A DNA stretch of 32,105 nucleotides from Oscillospiraceae bacterium (GCA_022509005.1 JAFLUC010000026.1:1-32105), one strand, 5' to 3'. Shown: positions 21,248 to 31,407, counted from the stretch's first letter. Numbers and translations: made by a program. Notes: generated by a model from the sequence alone, not told the origin.

Positions 21248-24172
21248 TTATTCTCCTAAGACTGCTATTTCTGAGATATGACAATAATTCTTGTTCGGCT
21301 CTGTGTCTCCGTCGCCGTTATAGCGGATATACTTCGCTGTTACCGGCGCGGGGAACATATACTTCTCAAATTCCTCAGTAGTGCCGGTGTTCTGTGTTTT
21401 CGGAAGCGCCGTTTCCCATGTGTTTCCGTCTGCGGAATACTCGATAAGGAACGGATATGTTCTCTCGCTGCCCTTCCACATCGCTATAGCAACTCCGATT
21501 ACTGTCTTTTCCGAGCCCAAATCAAGCGTGAGCATATTCGGACCGTTTGCCGACCAGCGTGTTGCGATATCAAGGTCAACCGCGCCGTCCTCAAGATTGC
21601 CGTCATTATCGGTTGCAGTAACGCCGTAAACGTCAAGCTGATTAGCGTAATACTTTTCGCCGGTACCGTTTATTGCAACAATCTCGATCTCATCGGGAAC
21701 CGGAGCGGAGGTGATGCTCTTCTTTAATGATGCCGCCGCAGTGTCGCCAAGACCCTGCTCAACGTCTGATATAACGATAAGTCCGTCGTTCCAGTAAACT
21801 GTCTTGCCTATGCTCTCTGCGATTGCTCTTAACGGAACGAGCGTTCTCTCCTCACGGATCACCGGAGCGGTATCCATTTCTTTTTGCTCTGACTCGCCGC
21901 TGCTGCCAACTATATAATCTGCGTCGCCTATGACCATTGATACATAGCTCTTGTCAGGCATAGTAATTCTTACAGTCTGCGTATCGGGAATCCATTCAAC
22001 ATCAGCGCCGAATGCTTCTGAAATAAATCTTACCGGAACAAGAGTGCGGTCGTTCTCGTCTATGATCGGAACAACGTTTGTGTTTTCGTTATCGATACGT
22101 ACCGGCTTACCCTTTATAAGCGCCGTCGGAGTGCCGACTACAAGCGTTACGCTCTCGCCTGTGTATAAATCGTCAATATTCCATGACTTCTTTGAAAGAT
22201 CCGGGTTCTTCGCGCCGTTTACTGTGATCTGCGGAACAGGGATCGTTTCCGTGTCAAAGCCTAAATAGTAGCTTGTATGTGTCGGTTGGTTGTAGCAGGT
22301 GTTCTGTAATGCAACGTGCAGTCTGTACTGAATATCGTGCATGAGCGTAGGAATACGATAGCCTGTCGGCACTGTAGTTGTGTAAAGTCTGAGCGCGCTG
22401 CTGTCCTTTAACGGATAGATAACTTCCTCACGCCAGTCGCCTAAAAGGTCGGCTGTGAGTGACGGAGTAGCCTTCGTGCCGTTTACAGCATATGTGCCGC
22501 TTGCGGTGAAGATCGTGTCTGTTTTCTGCGTGTCGTGGTTCCATTTACCGATATAAATGTTGTCCTGAACCTCACGACCGAGATCGCCGTCCCACCAGGT
22601 GAAGAAGTTAGCCGCCATTGTGTAGCTTGTCGAGATAACCTCACCCTTTGATGTGGTTAAAACGCCTGCTGCCGACCAGCCCTCAGCACCCGGATAATAT
22701 GGGTCGATATCCTCAGCCGCGCCGCGTCCGTTATCGTTGCCGGTGAACTCGCCGTAAAGTATCTCGCCTGTTCTCGCGTCACGCATCTCGTAGCCGTATG
22801 CCGAGCCCTTGTCCTCGTGACATGAATATACCTCAAGTCCCGGTCTTGACGGGTCTAAATCTCCAACATGCTGAGCATCGCCGTGACCTAAGCCTGTTGA
22901 ATACATCGGTGTGCCGTCATTATCAACCGCAAGCGAGCCGTAGATGATCTCATCACAGCCGTCATAGTCAACGTCAGCCAGAGACATTGAGTGATTGCCC
23001 TGTCCGATGTACTTGTTTTCATAGTCCATCGTGTCAAAGCGCCATTTCTGTGTTAATTTGCCGTCAATAAGGTCGTATGCCGCCATTACAGTTCTTCCGC
23101 CTACATCGCCCTCAGGACCTGTGTAATAGCCGCGGCAGAATACCATGCTCGGTCTTGTGCCGTCAAGATAGCCAACGCCGGCAAGATAACGTTCTGAACG
23201 GTTGCCCCAGGTGTCGCCCCAAGCTGAAATATCCCACTTAACGCCGTCCTTTGTCGTGCCGGTAATCTGCGGGTCGTAGTCAACCGTATCAATAACAGTT
23301 CCGTCCTCGCCGTTAAATACGGTGAGATACAGCGGACCGTCAAGGTTCTTGCCGTTATTATTCATGTACCAGGTCGCTTTCGCGTCGCCTATAACAGTGC
23401 CGTCGCCGGCGATTGTGCCGTCGGCTGTGCGGCATGCCATTTCAGCCTTGCCGTCCATGTCAAAGTCGAATACCATAAACTGTGTGTCATGCGCGCCTGA
23501 GCGGATGTTCGGGCCCATGTTAACGCGCCACATGCGCGTTCCGTCAAGCTTGTACGCGTCTATAATACATTCGCCTGTAAAGCCTGCCTGTGCGGCGTCC
23601 TTAGCGATTGACGGATCCCATTTTAATATAATCTCATACTGTCCGTCACCGTCAAGGTCTGCCGCTGACGCGTCGCCTGCCGAATATGTGTAATCCTCGC
23701 CGTTCATGCTGTTTGGCGCAGGCTTTTCGATAGGAATATCAATGTACTGTTCAGACCATGGTGTAACAGCCGCGCACTTTTCGCCTTCAACACCGTTTAC
23801 GACCGGCGCTACCTGATACGATGTACCGGGGTTTATATCGGTGTAGTTTGTCGCGTTCATGGGCTCAGCGTTTACGAGCGTTCCGTTGCGATAGAGGTTG
23901 TACTTCGTATCAGCCGATTCCGTTCCGAGCCAGCGCCATGAAAGGAACACGTACTTGTCCACGCTTACCGCAACGAGTCCGCGGTCAATGTCCTCCATAG
24001 GTCTCTGAATATCGGGTCGGTTATCGATAAGCTTCTGTGTCTCAGCTGCAGTCTCAGCGCTGCCGCCCACAGCAAGGCTCTGACCTACCTCTGCCGCATG
24101 AGCGTAGGGAACGGCAAGCTGTGCAAGCATCGTCACTGCTGCCGCAGATGAAATAATTTTTCGCATTTTCAC
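21248..24172 (-). CDS. Secreted rhamnogalacturonan lyase (PL11-like) with wall and carbohydrate-binding modules
   Basis: This 974-residue exported enzyme cuts the Rha-GalA backbone of rhamnogalacturonan I. A signal peptide (about 1-27, ending AHAAEV) leads to the PL11 propeller (about 50-665), opening RPMEDIDRGLVAVSVDKYVFLSWRWLG and rich in calcium-type loops (DLDGDGQ, DFDMDGK, DVDYDGCDE). Next are two copper-amine-oxidase N-terminal-like halves (about 680-810; RTLVPVRFISEAFGADVEW and RTLVPLRAIAESIGKTVYW). A C-terminal F5/8-type (discoidin/CBM32-like) domain (about 850-974) ends the protein, with ATRWSANGPNMLTLDLGS and KYIRYNGDG. The start is GTG 24172 after GGAGAG; an ATG lies two codons on. 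It is first gene of an operon with the PrsA-like foldase. The lyase family is confident from the overall pattern. Confidence 0.9.
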   Translation of the reverse strand: MKMRKIISSAAAVTMLAQLAVPYAHAAEVGQSLAVGGSAETAAETQKLIDNRPDIQRPMEDIDRGLVAVSVDKYVFLSWRWLGTESADTKYNLYRNGTLVNAEPMNATNYTDINPGTSYQVAPVVNGVEGEKCAAVTPWSEQYIDIPIEKPAPNSMNGEDYTYSAGDASAADLDGDGQYEIILKWDPSIAKDAAQAGFTGECIIDAYKLDGTRMWRVNMGPNIRSGAHDTQFMVFDFDMDGKAEMACRTADGTIAGDGTVIGDAKATWYMNNNGKNLDGPLYLTVFNGEDGTVIDTVDYDPQITGTTKDGVKWDISAWGDTWGNRSERYLAGVGYLDGTRPSMVFCRGYYTGPEGDVGGRTVMAAYDLIDGKLTQKWRFDTMDYENKYIGQGNHSMSLADVDYDGCDEIIYGSLAVDNDGTPMYSTGLGHGDAQHVGDLDPSRPGLEVYSCHEDKGSAYGYEMRDARTGEILYGEFTGNDNGRGAAEDIDPYYPGAEGWSAAGVLTTSKGEVISTSYTMAANFFTWWDGDLGREVQDNIYIGKWNHDTQKTDTIFTASGTYAVNGTKATPSLTADLLGDWREEVIYPLKDSSALRLYTTTVPTGYRIPTLMHDIQYRLHVALQNTCYNQPTHTSYYLGFDTETIPVPQITVNGAKNPDLSKKSWNIDDLYTGESVTLVVGTPTALIKGKPVRIDNENTNVVPIIDENDRTLVPVRFISEAFGADVEWIPDTQTVRITMPDKSYVSMVIGDADYIVGSSGESEQKEMDTAPVIREERTLVPLRAIAESIGKTVYWNDGLIVISDVEQGLGDTAAASLKKSITSAPVPDEIEIVAINGTGEKYYANQLDVYGVTATDNDGNLEDGAVDLDIATRWSANGPNMLTLDLGSEKTVIGVAIAMWKGSERTYPFLIEYSADGNTWETALPKTQNTGTTEEFEKYMFPAPVTAKYIRYNGDGDTEPNKNYCHISEIAVLGE

Positions 24173-24209
24173 TGTTGATCTCTCCTTTTATTTAAATAAT
24201 GTTAATATA

Positions 24210-24238
24210 ATTGTAGCATAAATTGAAGTAATTCACAA
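24210..24238 (-). promoter_or_regulatory. Promoter of the rhamnogalacturonan lyase operon
   Basis: On the minus strand TTGTGA (24233-24238), a 17-bp spacer and TACAAT (24210-24215). Confidence 0.65.
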
Positions 24239-24272
24239 GAGCGTTGAAAGAATTAATCGGAATTTTATACAC

Positions 24273-24307
24273 AAAAGGAGTGCAGACATAATGCCTGCAC
24301 TCCTTTT
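24273..24307 (-). terminator. Terminator of the acetylesterase gene
   Basis: AAAAGGAGTGCAG (24273-24285) and its complement (24295-24307) form a 13-bp stem. On the minus strand the stem ends in TTTT. It separates the acetylesterase gene from the lyase operon promoter. Confidence 0.8.
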
Positions 24308-24320
24308 CAAAACTTTTTAT

Positions 24321-27300
24321 TTATTCTGCATAATCTGCGTATATATTGTCTATCGCAAATTTTCCGTACTGCCAGTCGCCTGAGAAATACATTCTATCCA
24401 AATTGGTTGCAGTAAGATCAGCTGTACCTGTAGCTAACTGCTTTCCTGCAGCATCTGTAATAGTATATTTCATAGTCTTGTTTGTAAAGTCAAGCTCGGT
24501 ATCAACAGCAATTGCTGTTCCGTTAACAAATCCGTTTATTGCAGTTCCGTTAAAGCTTGAATTCTTTCCGCCGGTATGTACAGATATATCAAATACCTTT
24601 GTGCCTTCGGTGTCAACAAACTGTAAGGTTACTGACGCATCTTTACCGTCTGTTCTTATCTGATACGGTTCAATTTCAAAACCAAATTTCAATACGGAAT
24701 ATTCTGAAAGTTCCATATTTCTGTTATATTCAAGCTTTTTGCCTGAACCGTTTGAATTATTACCGATAACGAGAACATTTCCGTTTCCAACTGCTGTCAT
24801 ACCCGCAAATGATTTATCAGCAGCCGAGTCAAGAATTGCACTTAAACTATTGGTTGAAGAATCTGTTATCCATTCACCAACACTTGTGATTGTTGAGAAG
24901 TCCTCGTAGTATTTGCTTGAATACAGAACCAGACTAATAGTTCTTTCAACGTCATTTATCTTGGCTGTTACAGTAACGGTCTTTTTAACATCATCCTGCG
25001 CGTATCCTTCCGGAATAGTAATAACTCCGTTTTCAACCGTTAACTCGCTGTCGCTGCATGACCATTGCGCGTCTGCGTTTGTAACTTTGGTTATAGCTGT
25101 ACCAACATCATTCTTTGCGTCTACAATATTTACATTTATAGTCGTTTCTGCCTCAGCCTTTACACGCGTTTTATCCGCGCTAAGCGCGAACGATGCAATG
25201 TCCTCAACTCCGGGCTCGCCAACGAAGTTCGCTGTAAGCGTGATATTATCACGCAGTCTGAAGGTGTATTCAGCATCTGTTGAAACTATGATGCCGTTAG
25301 CTGACCAGTTCAAAAATGCGCGGCCTTCGTTAGCCTTTGCAACAACTGTTTTTACTGTGTTAAGCACTGCTGTTTCTTCTGTTACAGGCTCTGACGGCTC
25401 TGTTTCCTGCTTAATCTCAGCTGTTCCCATATTGCTGTCGTTTACGCCGACAGTAAGCGTATATTCCGGAAGCGGATCACGCTTAAGCTGTGCAACATGG
25501 AGATTTGTCACTTTATAGCTGTATGCCGCTCTGTCCTTACCGAAATGTACCTGTGTAAGCTTTTCAGGCAATACTGTGGTTGAAGTTGTCTGATAGTTTT
25601 CCAAAGCGATCGTTGCCGCTTCTCCGCCGCCTACAGATACGCTGAGCGTACCGAGGTCGGTATCAACGATTGCTCTTATATCTACCCATGTACCCTGACT
25701 GAGCGGACCTGCCTCGGTAGTTGTTTCTCCGACAGTTACAATACCCTTATCGCCTATTGTAAACAACGGAAGTCTCGCCGTACCCGAACGGTTCTTATCG
25801 TTTGTGCCTGTTACAAGACTTACAACCGAACCTGCACCGGATGTATAGTTGAAGCTGCCTTCAAACATATATTTACCCGTGTTTGTCATGCCCGGATCTG
25901 TTGCGTCAAAGTTTTTCCAGAGATAGAATGATCCGCCGCCTGATGCATTGATTTCAGTATACCATATATCGCCTTCGTTGTTTAAGATATGAGCGCCTGA
26001 TGCTGCGCCGCTTCCTATGAAGCTCCAGCCATACTCTGTAATATCCTGACCTGCGCTTGCGCCATAGTAGTTAAAATCATCATTAAGAAGCTCGGTATCA
26101 ATATCCGTAGGCTCATATACTGCCGAATATGTATCCGCATCTTCACCTGTGTCTACTATAATAGATCCGTCGCCAGGGTCGCTTGCGCTGCGGACAACAG
26201 CCGTATAAGTATCGGTCTCGCCAAGAACGAGATCTGCCGGATCATATTTATTGAATTCTTCAATTGTGAAGTTTTCACCGTTAGCACCTGTCGGCTCTAT
26301 CTGTCTTGAATAAATATGTCCCTTTGTTTCTCCTGCAGCAGTCTTGATTTCAATGTCAAGTATGCCGTAGGTCTTGATGCTCTTTTCTGCGTCCTGTCTG
26401 TAAATCGTAGCTGATACCACGCGACCGTCTTCGCCGAATGTAATATCCTTAATTACAAGCGGAAGTGCTGGGAGGTTACTCGGTACATATACTGTAGGCC
26501 ACATGCTGTTAGGAGCTGCGCCTGCCTTTACTATCTCCTCAGGAACTACATACGCGTTATCTGTTGTTGTTCTCATTCCTGTTACAAGCGGACGGAGAAC
26601 TTCTGCTTCTACAGCTGCAATTTCGCTGTCAGCTGCCATAGCGATTGTCTTTTCTGCCTCGTTAAAGAAGAATGACGCTGTGTTGTCTGCACCGGCTGTG
26701 TTGCAGTGTGTACCGTCTACAGCCGTGCCCCTCTGTGAGTAGAAATAATAGTCTGTCGCGTTTCTTTCGAATTTGTCCGCACCGCGTATATCTTTAACTG
26801 TTTTACATACGTCCTCGAGCCAGTCAAGAGTAGGCTGGTTAAGGTCAACGAATGCAACGTCAGTTACGCCATCGGCTGTGATACCTGCCGCAATTATCTC
26901 GTCAGCCCATGCGTATGTAGCGTCTACAACGCTTACGCCGCCGTTAGCGTCCGCTACCGCTTTCGATACAAACTCATCTGCTTTTGCCTTGCCTGCGGTT
27001 ATAAGTATCTCCGTATAGTATTTAGCTGCCTTGGAGAAGCCGCTGAGCGTTGAAGACCATTTGTTGTTCTTATCATCATACTGGCCGTCATTATGTCTGT
27101 CTATAGGACCTACATAGAGAGTGTATGCGCCAACTTCATGTGCCTTTTCGTAATACTTAGGAATTGAGGTCAGGTAACCAAGCGTTCCGGGAGCAACCGT
27201 TGAGTCGTTCTTGTGATTATGTCCGTACTGAACATACACATAGTCGCCCTTGCCTATATGAGCGTTTGCTGCACCCCAGTGCTCTCTGTCAAATGCGTTC

Positions 27301-28475
27301 AGTCCGCCTTCGCCCTGGTTTACGGCAACTATGCCCTTAGGGAAGTACTTTGAAAGGAATGAGCCTGTTCCTCCGTAGTTCTGGAGCATAAAGAACGGCT
27401 GTGATATCTGATAGTCGCATCCCGTTGAGTCATTATACATCCATACAGTAGGAAGCTGACCGTCAATCTTTCCTATTTCAATTGATTCTATTGCCACGTT
27501 ATCGCCGACTACAACAACATTGAGCATATCATCATTGTAAATGCTCTTTGAGTCTTTCAGATAGAACGGCTGAATTGTGGTGTTGAATTCAACTATCTTT
27601 TCCTCGCCTGCAGTCATGGATTCTTCCAATATGATAGCGTGATGTCTTTCTGAGAACAATGTTGCTGTCGCGCCCGCAGTCTTATCAAAGGTTGTCAATT
27701 TAACCTTTACATTATAGTAGCTGTCGCTTTCAGCTTTCATAGCAAAACGGATAGGATAGTCGCCGTCGATCTTGCTCTTCGCTACAGTTGCAGCCTTGTC
27801 TACGCCGAGGTAGTCATCTGATGCCGCAGCGCCTTCTCCACCTGCCTTAAGCGTTACATTTTGTCCTGTCTTTGTTATAACACCGTCTATATGCTGACCA
27901 TAGCTGTCGCCGTGTCCGTCAGTACCTAAGAATCCGTACTGTACCGGTGACTTGCCGGCATTCTCTGCATATACGTCATCTGCTGTTACGGCAATCCAAC
28001 CGTCTTCAACGTTTTCGCTTGTACCAAAGTCGAATTTCCATGTTTCGGTTATTTTGATATCCGGATCTTCTGTCTCAACCGGGATTGTCGGTGTCGGAGT
28101 AGGATCGTCAACCGAATCTGTCGGCTTTTCCGTTTCAACCGAATCTGTCGGAGTCTCGCCTGATGCTGTTACCGCGTCAGCGAGCGGCTTCATTCCGCCT
28201 GTTGAATCCCACAGGAAATATCTTGCACCCTCTTCCACAGCGTGGATAGTGTTTGTTGTCTCGCCGGCAAAAATGTCAACAGAATCAGAGATGATTTCCG
28301 CTGATTCAAGCGCACCATTGTCGTCATATGTAGCCTTAATTATCGCCGCTTTTCTGTCTGTGTCAGATGTTTCGTTAAGATTAAACGTAACGTCTGCCGC
28401 AAGCGCGCTCGCCGCGGATGCGGATATAGCCGCAGCCGTAATTAAGGACAACACTTGTTTTGTTGTTTTCCTCAT
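24321..28475 (-). CDS. Very large secreted rhamnogalacturonan acetylesterase-like protein (SGNH/CE12-like)
   Basis: This is a 1384-residue exported multidomain protein. A signal peptide (about 1-27) is followed by a short module ending EEGARYFLWDSTGGMKPLAD (about 30-100), and a Pro/Thr/Asp linker with repeated PTDSV (about 107-138). A galactose-binding-like beta domain (about 145-335) comes next. The SGNH esterase (about 342-610) has nucleophile Ser350 in NDST, Asn in YGHNHKND (about 418-424) and the Asp587/His590 pair in DGTHCNTAGA, the blocks expected for CE12 enzymes that remove acetyl groups from rhamnogalacturonan. A laminin-G/concanavalin-like domain (about 800-1010), a Listeria/InlB-type repeat (about 1015-1095), an Ig-like domain and a final lectin-like domain follow. 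The esterase would expose substrate for the lyase downstream. The large size reflects added binding modules. Confidence 0.85.
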   Translation of the reverse strand: MRKTTKQVLSLITAAAISASAASALAADVTFNLNETSDTDRKAAIIKATYDDNGALESAEIISDSVDIFAGETTNTIHAVEEGARYFLWDSTGGMKPLADAVTASGETPTDSVETEKPTDSVDDPTPTPTIPVETEDPDIKITETWKFDFGTSENVEDGWIAVTADDVYAENAGKSPVQYGFLGTDGHGDSYGQHIDGVITKTGQNVTLKAGGEGAAASDDYLGVDKAATVAKSKIDGDYPIRFAMKAESDSYYNVKVKLTTFDKTAGATATLFSERHHAIILEESMTAGEEKIVEFNTTIQPFYLKDSKSIYNDDMLNVVVVGDNVAIESIEIGKIDGQLPTVWMYNDSTGCDYQISQPFFMLQNYGGTGSFLSKYFPKGIVAVNQGEGGLNAFDREHWGAANAHIGKGDYVYVQYGHNHKNDSTVAPGTLGYLTSIPKYYEKAHEVGAYTLYVGPIDRHNDGQYDDKNNKWSSTLSGFSKAAKYYTEILITAGKAKADEFVSKAVADANGGVSVVDATYAWADEIIAAGITADGVTDVAFVDLNQPTLDWLEDVCKTVKDIRGADKFERNATDYYFYSQRGTAVDGTHCNTAGADNTASFFFNEAEKTIAMAADSEIAAVEAEVLRPLVTGMRTTTDNAYVVPEEIVKAGAAPNSMWPTVYVPSNLPALPLVIKDITFGEDGRVVSATIYRQDAEKSIKTYGILDIEIKTAAGETKGHIYSRQIEPTGANGENFTIEEFNKYDPADLVLGETDTYTAVVRSASDPGDGSIIVDTGEDADTYSAVYEPTDIDTELLNDDFNYYGASAGQDITEYGWSFIGSGAASGAHILNNEGDIWYTEINASGGGSFYLWKNFDATDPGMTNTGKYMFEGSFNYTSGAGSVVSLVTGTNDKNRSGTARLPLFTIGDKGIVTVGETTTEAGPLSQGTWVDIRAIVDTDLGTLSVSVGGGEAATIALENYQTTSTTVLPEKLTQVHFGKDRAAYSYKVTNLHVAQLKRDPLPEYTLTVGVNDSNMGTAEIKQETEPSEPVTEETAVLNTVKTVVAKANEGRAFLNWSANGIIVSTDAEYTFRLRDNITLTANFVGEPGVEDIASFALSADKTRVKAEAETTINVNIVDAKNDVGTAITKVTNADAQWSCSDSELTVENGVITIPEGYAQDDVKKTVTVTAKINDVERTISLVLYSSKYYEDFSTITSVGEWITDSSTNSLSAILDSAADKSFAGMTAVGNGNVLVIGNNSNGSGKKLEYNRNMELSEYSVLKFGFEIEPYQIRTDGKDASVTLQFVDTEGTKVFDISVHTGGKNSSFNGTAINGFVNGTAIAVDTELDFTNKTMKYTITDAAGKQLATGTADLTATNLDRMYFSGDWQYGKFAIDNIYADYAE

Positions 28476-28737
28476 TATTTTTCCTCCCTTTTAAAATAAA
28501 ATATGGTTGTAATTCATTATAGCACAGATTTGGATAAAAGAAAAGTATTTAATTGTATTTTGTACGTTTTTTTCAATTAATTACCCTGATTTTTGTTGAT
28601 TTTAACCAACGGTGTTTTACCGTGCATTTTGTTAATCTCTTTAATTAAGTAATAAATTTACAATTTGATATAAGCTTGCTATTGAAAAACCGAATATTAT
28701 ATGATATAATCAGGATATTAAGGAGATGTGATAATAT
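28476..28737. promoter_or_regulatory. Divergent intergenic region with two promoters
   Basis: Minus strand: TGC-TATAAT (28516-28521), an extended -10 box with a weak -35, serves the acetylesterase gene. Plus strand: TTGAAA (28682-28687), a 17-bp spacer and TATAAT (28705-28710) serve ychF. No catabolite-repression box or other operator could be recognised with confidence. Confidence 0.65.
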
Positions 28738-29832
28738 ATGAAATTAGGAATAGTAGGTCTGCCAAATGTCGGCAAATCGACCTTGTTTAACGCGATTACA
28801 CAGGCGGGAGCGGAGAGCGCGAACTATCCGTTCTGTACGATAGAGCCCAATGTGGGCATAGTGGACGTGCCTGATGAGAGAATAGACAAGCTTGCTGAAA
28901 TGTACAATCCGAAAAAGGTGACGCGGGCATATATCGAGTTCGTTGATATCGCGGGTCTTGTAAAGGGTGCGTCAAAGGGCGAGGGTCTCGGAAACCAGTT
29001 CCTTGCGTCAATCCGTGAGTGTGACGCGATAGTTCATGTTGTGCGCTGCTTTGAGGACGAAAACATAACCCATGTAGACGGCTCAATCGATCCGGTACGC
29101 GATATTGAAACGATAAATCTTGAGCTTATCCTGTCAGACATGGAAATGCTTGAAAGAAAGATAGACAGAACGAAAAAGCAGATGAAGGGCGATAAATCGC
29201 TCGCCTCAGAGGTTGCGCTTTATGAGAGAGTAAAGGCGGCAATGGAGGAGGGCAAGCTTGCAAAGTCGCTTGATTATGATGATGACGAGCTCGCGCTTAT
29301 GAAGGAGCTGTTCCTCATAACCATGAAGCCGGTCATATACGCGGCAAACGTCGCTGAGGACGATTTTGCAAACGGCATAGAGAACAATCCGTTCGTGAAC
29401 CGGGTAAAGGAATACGCGGCGGGTGAAAACTCAGAGGTAATGCCTGTTTCGGCAAGAATAGAAGAGGAAATATCGGAGCTTGAGGATGATGAGCGCGCTA
29501 TGTTCCTTGAAGATCTCGGAATGGAGGAGTCAGGTCTTGACAGACTCATAAAGGCGAGCTATTCACTTCTGGGACTTATAAGCTATCTCACGGCGGGCGA
29601 GCCGGAGGTTAGGGCATGGACAATTAAGAAGGGCACAAAGGCGCCGCAGGCTGCCGGAAAGATCCATTCTGACTTTGAGCGCGGCTTTATCCGCGCGGAG
29701 GTTGTGCATTTTAATGATCTCATGAGCTGCGGCACAATGGCGGCGGCAAAGGAAAAGGGTCTTGTAAGAAGCGAGGGCAAGGAATACGTCATGAAAGACG
29801 GCGACATTGTACTGTTCAGATTTAACGTTTAA
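28738..29832 (+). CDS. ychF: Redox-regulated ATPase YchF (Obg-like, OLA1 family)
   Basis: The 364-residue protein is the usual length for this universal P-loop NTPase, which prefers ATP and binds ribosomes. The G1 motif GLPNVGKSTLFN (about 7-18) is at the start, YPFCTIEPNVGIVDVPD (about 32-48) is the family switch region, and DIAGLVKGASKGEGLGNQFL (about 70-89) contains the G3 motif. A coiled-coil insert (DMEMLERKIDRTKKQMKG) and the C-terminal TGS domain (TAGEPEVRAWTIKKGTKAPQAAGKIHSDFERGFIRAEV) follow. The ribosome site is AAGGAG. The stop codon shares one base with the next ATG (TAATG), so the RadC-like gene is coupled to it. Confidence 0.96.
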   Translation: MKLGIVGLPNVGKSTLFNAITQAGAESANYPFCTIEPNVGIVDVPDERIDKLAEMYNPKKVTRAYIEFVDIAGLVKGASKGEGLGNQFLASIRECDAIVHVVRCFEDENITHVDGSIDPVRDIETINLELILSDMEMLERKIDRTKKQMKGDKSLASEVALYERVKAAMEEGKLAKSLDYDDDELALMKELFLITMKPVIYAANVAEDDFANGIENNPFVNRVKEYAAGENSEVMPVSARIEEEISELEDDERAMFLEDLGMEESGLDRLIKASYSLLGLISYLTAGEPEVRAWTIKKGTKAPQAAGKIHSDFERGFIRAEVVHFNDLMSCGTMAAAKEKGLVRSEGKEYVMKDGDIVLFRFNV

Positions 29833-30557
29833 TGGCGAAGGATAATATTCATAAAGGCCACAGGGAGCGGATGTACGCTAAGTTTGACGATGTGGGCTTT
29901 GAGGGCTGGTCAAAAATTGAGATAATCGAGTATATGCTGTATAACGTGATCCCGCAGAAGGATACAAATCCTATCGCGCATAGGCTCCTTGATTACAACA
30001 TGAATAGTCTTGTAAAGCTGTTTGAAAACGCGGAGGATTTCAGAATGGCCGGCGCGGTTAAGGATGTCGGACCGGCCACGGTACGTTTTTTAAGAAGCCT
30101 TAAAGAGTTCATGCTGTACTATCAGCGGGAAAGCATAAAGGAGCGTCCGGTTCAGCTCACTCGTGATAATTTCTATGAGATTCTCGGAATGCTTAACCTC
30201 TCAGATGAAAATGAAGAAATTGCCGTTATATGTATGGACAGGCATCTCAAAATCAAGGCGGCGGTAAAGCTCACGGAGTACAGCGACACGGCTCATGCAA
30301 GCTTTCATATTGACAGGCTGATAAAGACGGTAACCAGGAATTCGGCGTCTAATGTCGCGATCATACATACGCATCCGAGCGGAGTAGACAGAGCGTCTTA
30401 TGAGGATGTGCTGATGACAAAAGAGGTGCAGCGTATTTTAGAAACAATTCATGTAAGTCTTGTGGATCATTTTATCGTATGCGGCGACAGGCTGATAAGC
30501 GTTCTGCAGACGATACATAAAATGGAGGAACGTCATGCCGGAACAAATCGGAGATAA
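29832..30557 (+). CDS. radC: RadC-like JAB/MPN-domain protein
   Basis: The 241-residue protein has a helix-hairpin-helix-like N-terminal part (HKGHRERMYAKFDDVGFEGWSKIEIIEYMLYN, as in RadC), followed by a JAB/MPN metallopeptidase-like domain. Its zinc site HTHPSGVDRASYED (about 176-189) has the His-x-His, Ser and Asp in canonical spacing. The family is widely called DNA repair protein RadC, but a repair role is not established. The KGHRERM opening is well conserved in Clostridia. Translation is coupled to ychF by TAATG, and the end overlaps the MscS gene by 23 bp. Confidence 0.88.
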   Translation: MAKDNIHKGHRERMYAKFDDVGFEGWSKIEIIEYMLYNVIPQKDTNPIAHRLLDYNMNSLVKLFENAEDFRMAGAVKDVGPATVRFLRSLKEFMLYYQRESIKERPVQLTRDNFYEILGMLNLSDENEEIAVICMDRHLKIKAAVKLTEYSDTAHASFHIDRLIKTVTRNSASNVAIIHTHPSGVDRASYEDVLMTKEVQRILETIHVSLVDHFIVCGDRLISVLQTIHKMEERHAGTNRR

Positions 30558-31407
30558 CCTTGAAACCAGGGTAGATGCTGTAAGCAGCAGCGGACAGAAT
30601 GTTTTACATACGATAGCAAAGACAATAGGTCTTGATCCGAATGCTCTGTCGCTTTCAAAAATCATAGGCTCAGTCATTTTACTCATAATACTTATTGCGA
30701 TAAGCAAAATAATCTGCGGCATATTCAGCCGGGCATTTAAAAAATCAAAATTGACAGAGGGCATGAAGAAATTCATGGTAAGGGCTGTAAAATACATACT
30801 TTATTTTCTGTCGATCCTGATTTTCTGTGATTCGATCGGCATACCCATAACATCGATGCTTGCAATATTCAGCCTGTTAGGTCTTGCGATTTCGCTTTCG
30901 ATTCAGAATTTGCTCGGCAACGTCATGAGCGGTATATCGCTTTTGATGCTGAAGCCGTTTGATATAGGAGATTACATTGAAACCGATGTTGCGGGAACGG
31001 TAAAGAACATAGGCTTGTTCTATACCGAAATTCTCACGCTTGATAATAAGCGGGTCTATATCCCTAACGAGACCATAATGGGCTCAAAGCTTATAAATTA
31101 TCATTCGGAGGATACGCGCCGGATAGATATAACCGTGAATGCCGCGTATGACTACGAAATAAGCGCAGTAAAGGCGGCGCTCTATGATGCGGTTGAGTCG
31201 GTGCCGACTATTTTAAAGGACAAGCCGGCGGTTATAGGCGTTGCCGGTTACGGCGAAAGCGCAATTTTATACGATATTAAAGCGTGGTCAAAAACCGAGG
31301 ATTTTTTAGCGTCAAAATACGCGCTAACAGAAGCCGTATCGGAGTGCTATTCAAAGCACGGCGTTAAAATGGCATATAACAGGTTAGAGGTAGAATTGAT
31401 TAAGTAA
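30535..31407 (+). CDS. mscS: Small-conductance mechanosensitive channel (MscS family)
   Basis: The 290-residue membrane protein has three hydrophobic helices. TM1 is about 41-63, TM2 about 78-101, and pore helix TM3 about 104-135 (SMLAIFSLLGLAISLSIQNLLGNVMSGISLL), rich in small residues and followed by the conserved KPFDIGDYIE beta-domain entry. The cytoplasmic vestibule ends in a short C-terminal barrel. It opens when membrane tension rises and releases solutes on osmotic down-shock. The start at 30535 lies inside the end of the RadC-like gene (23-bp overlap), after AATGGAGGA, a good ribosome site; an in-frame upstream start is lacking. Confidence 0.92.
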   Translation: MPEQIGDNLETRVDAVSSSGQNVLHTIAKTIGLDPNALSLSKIIGSVILLIILIAISKIICGIFSRAFKKSKLTEGMKKFMVRAVKYILYFLSILIFCDSIGIPITSMLAIFSLLGLAISLSIQNLLGNVMSGISLLMLKPFDIGDYIETDVAGTVKNIGLFYTEILTLDNKRVYIPNETIMGSKLINYHSEDTRRIDITVNAAYDYEISAVKAALYDAVESVPTILKDKPAVIGVAGYGESAILYDIKAWSKTEDFLASKYALTEAVSECYSKHGVKMAYNRLEVELIK

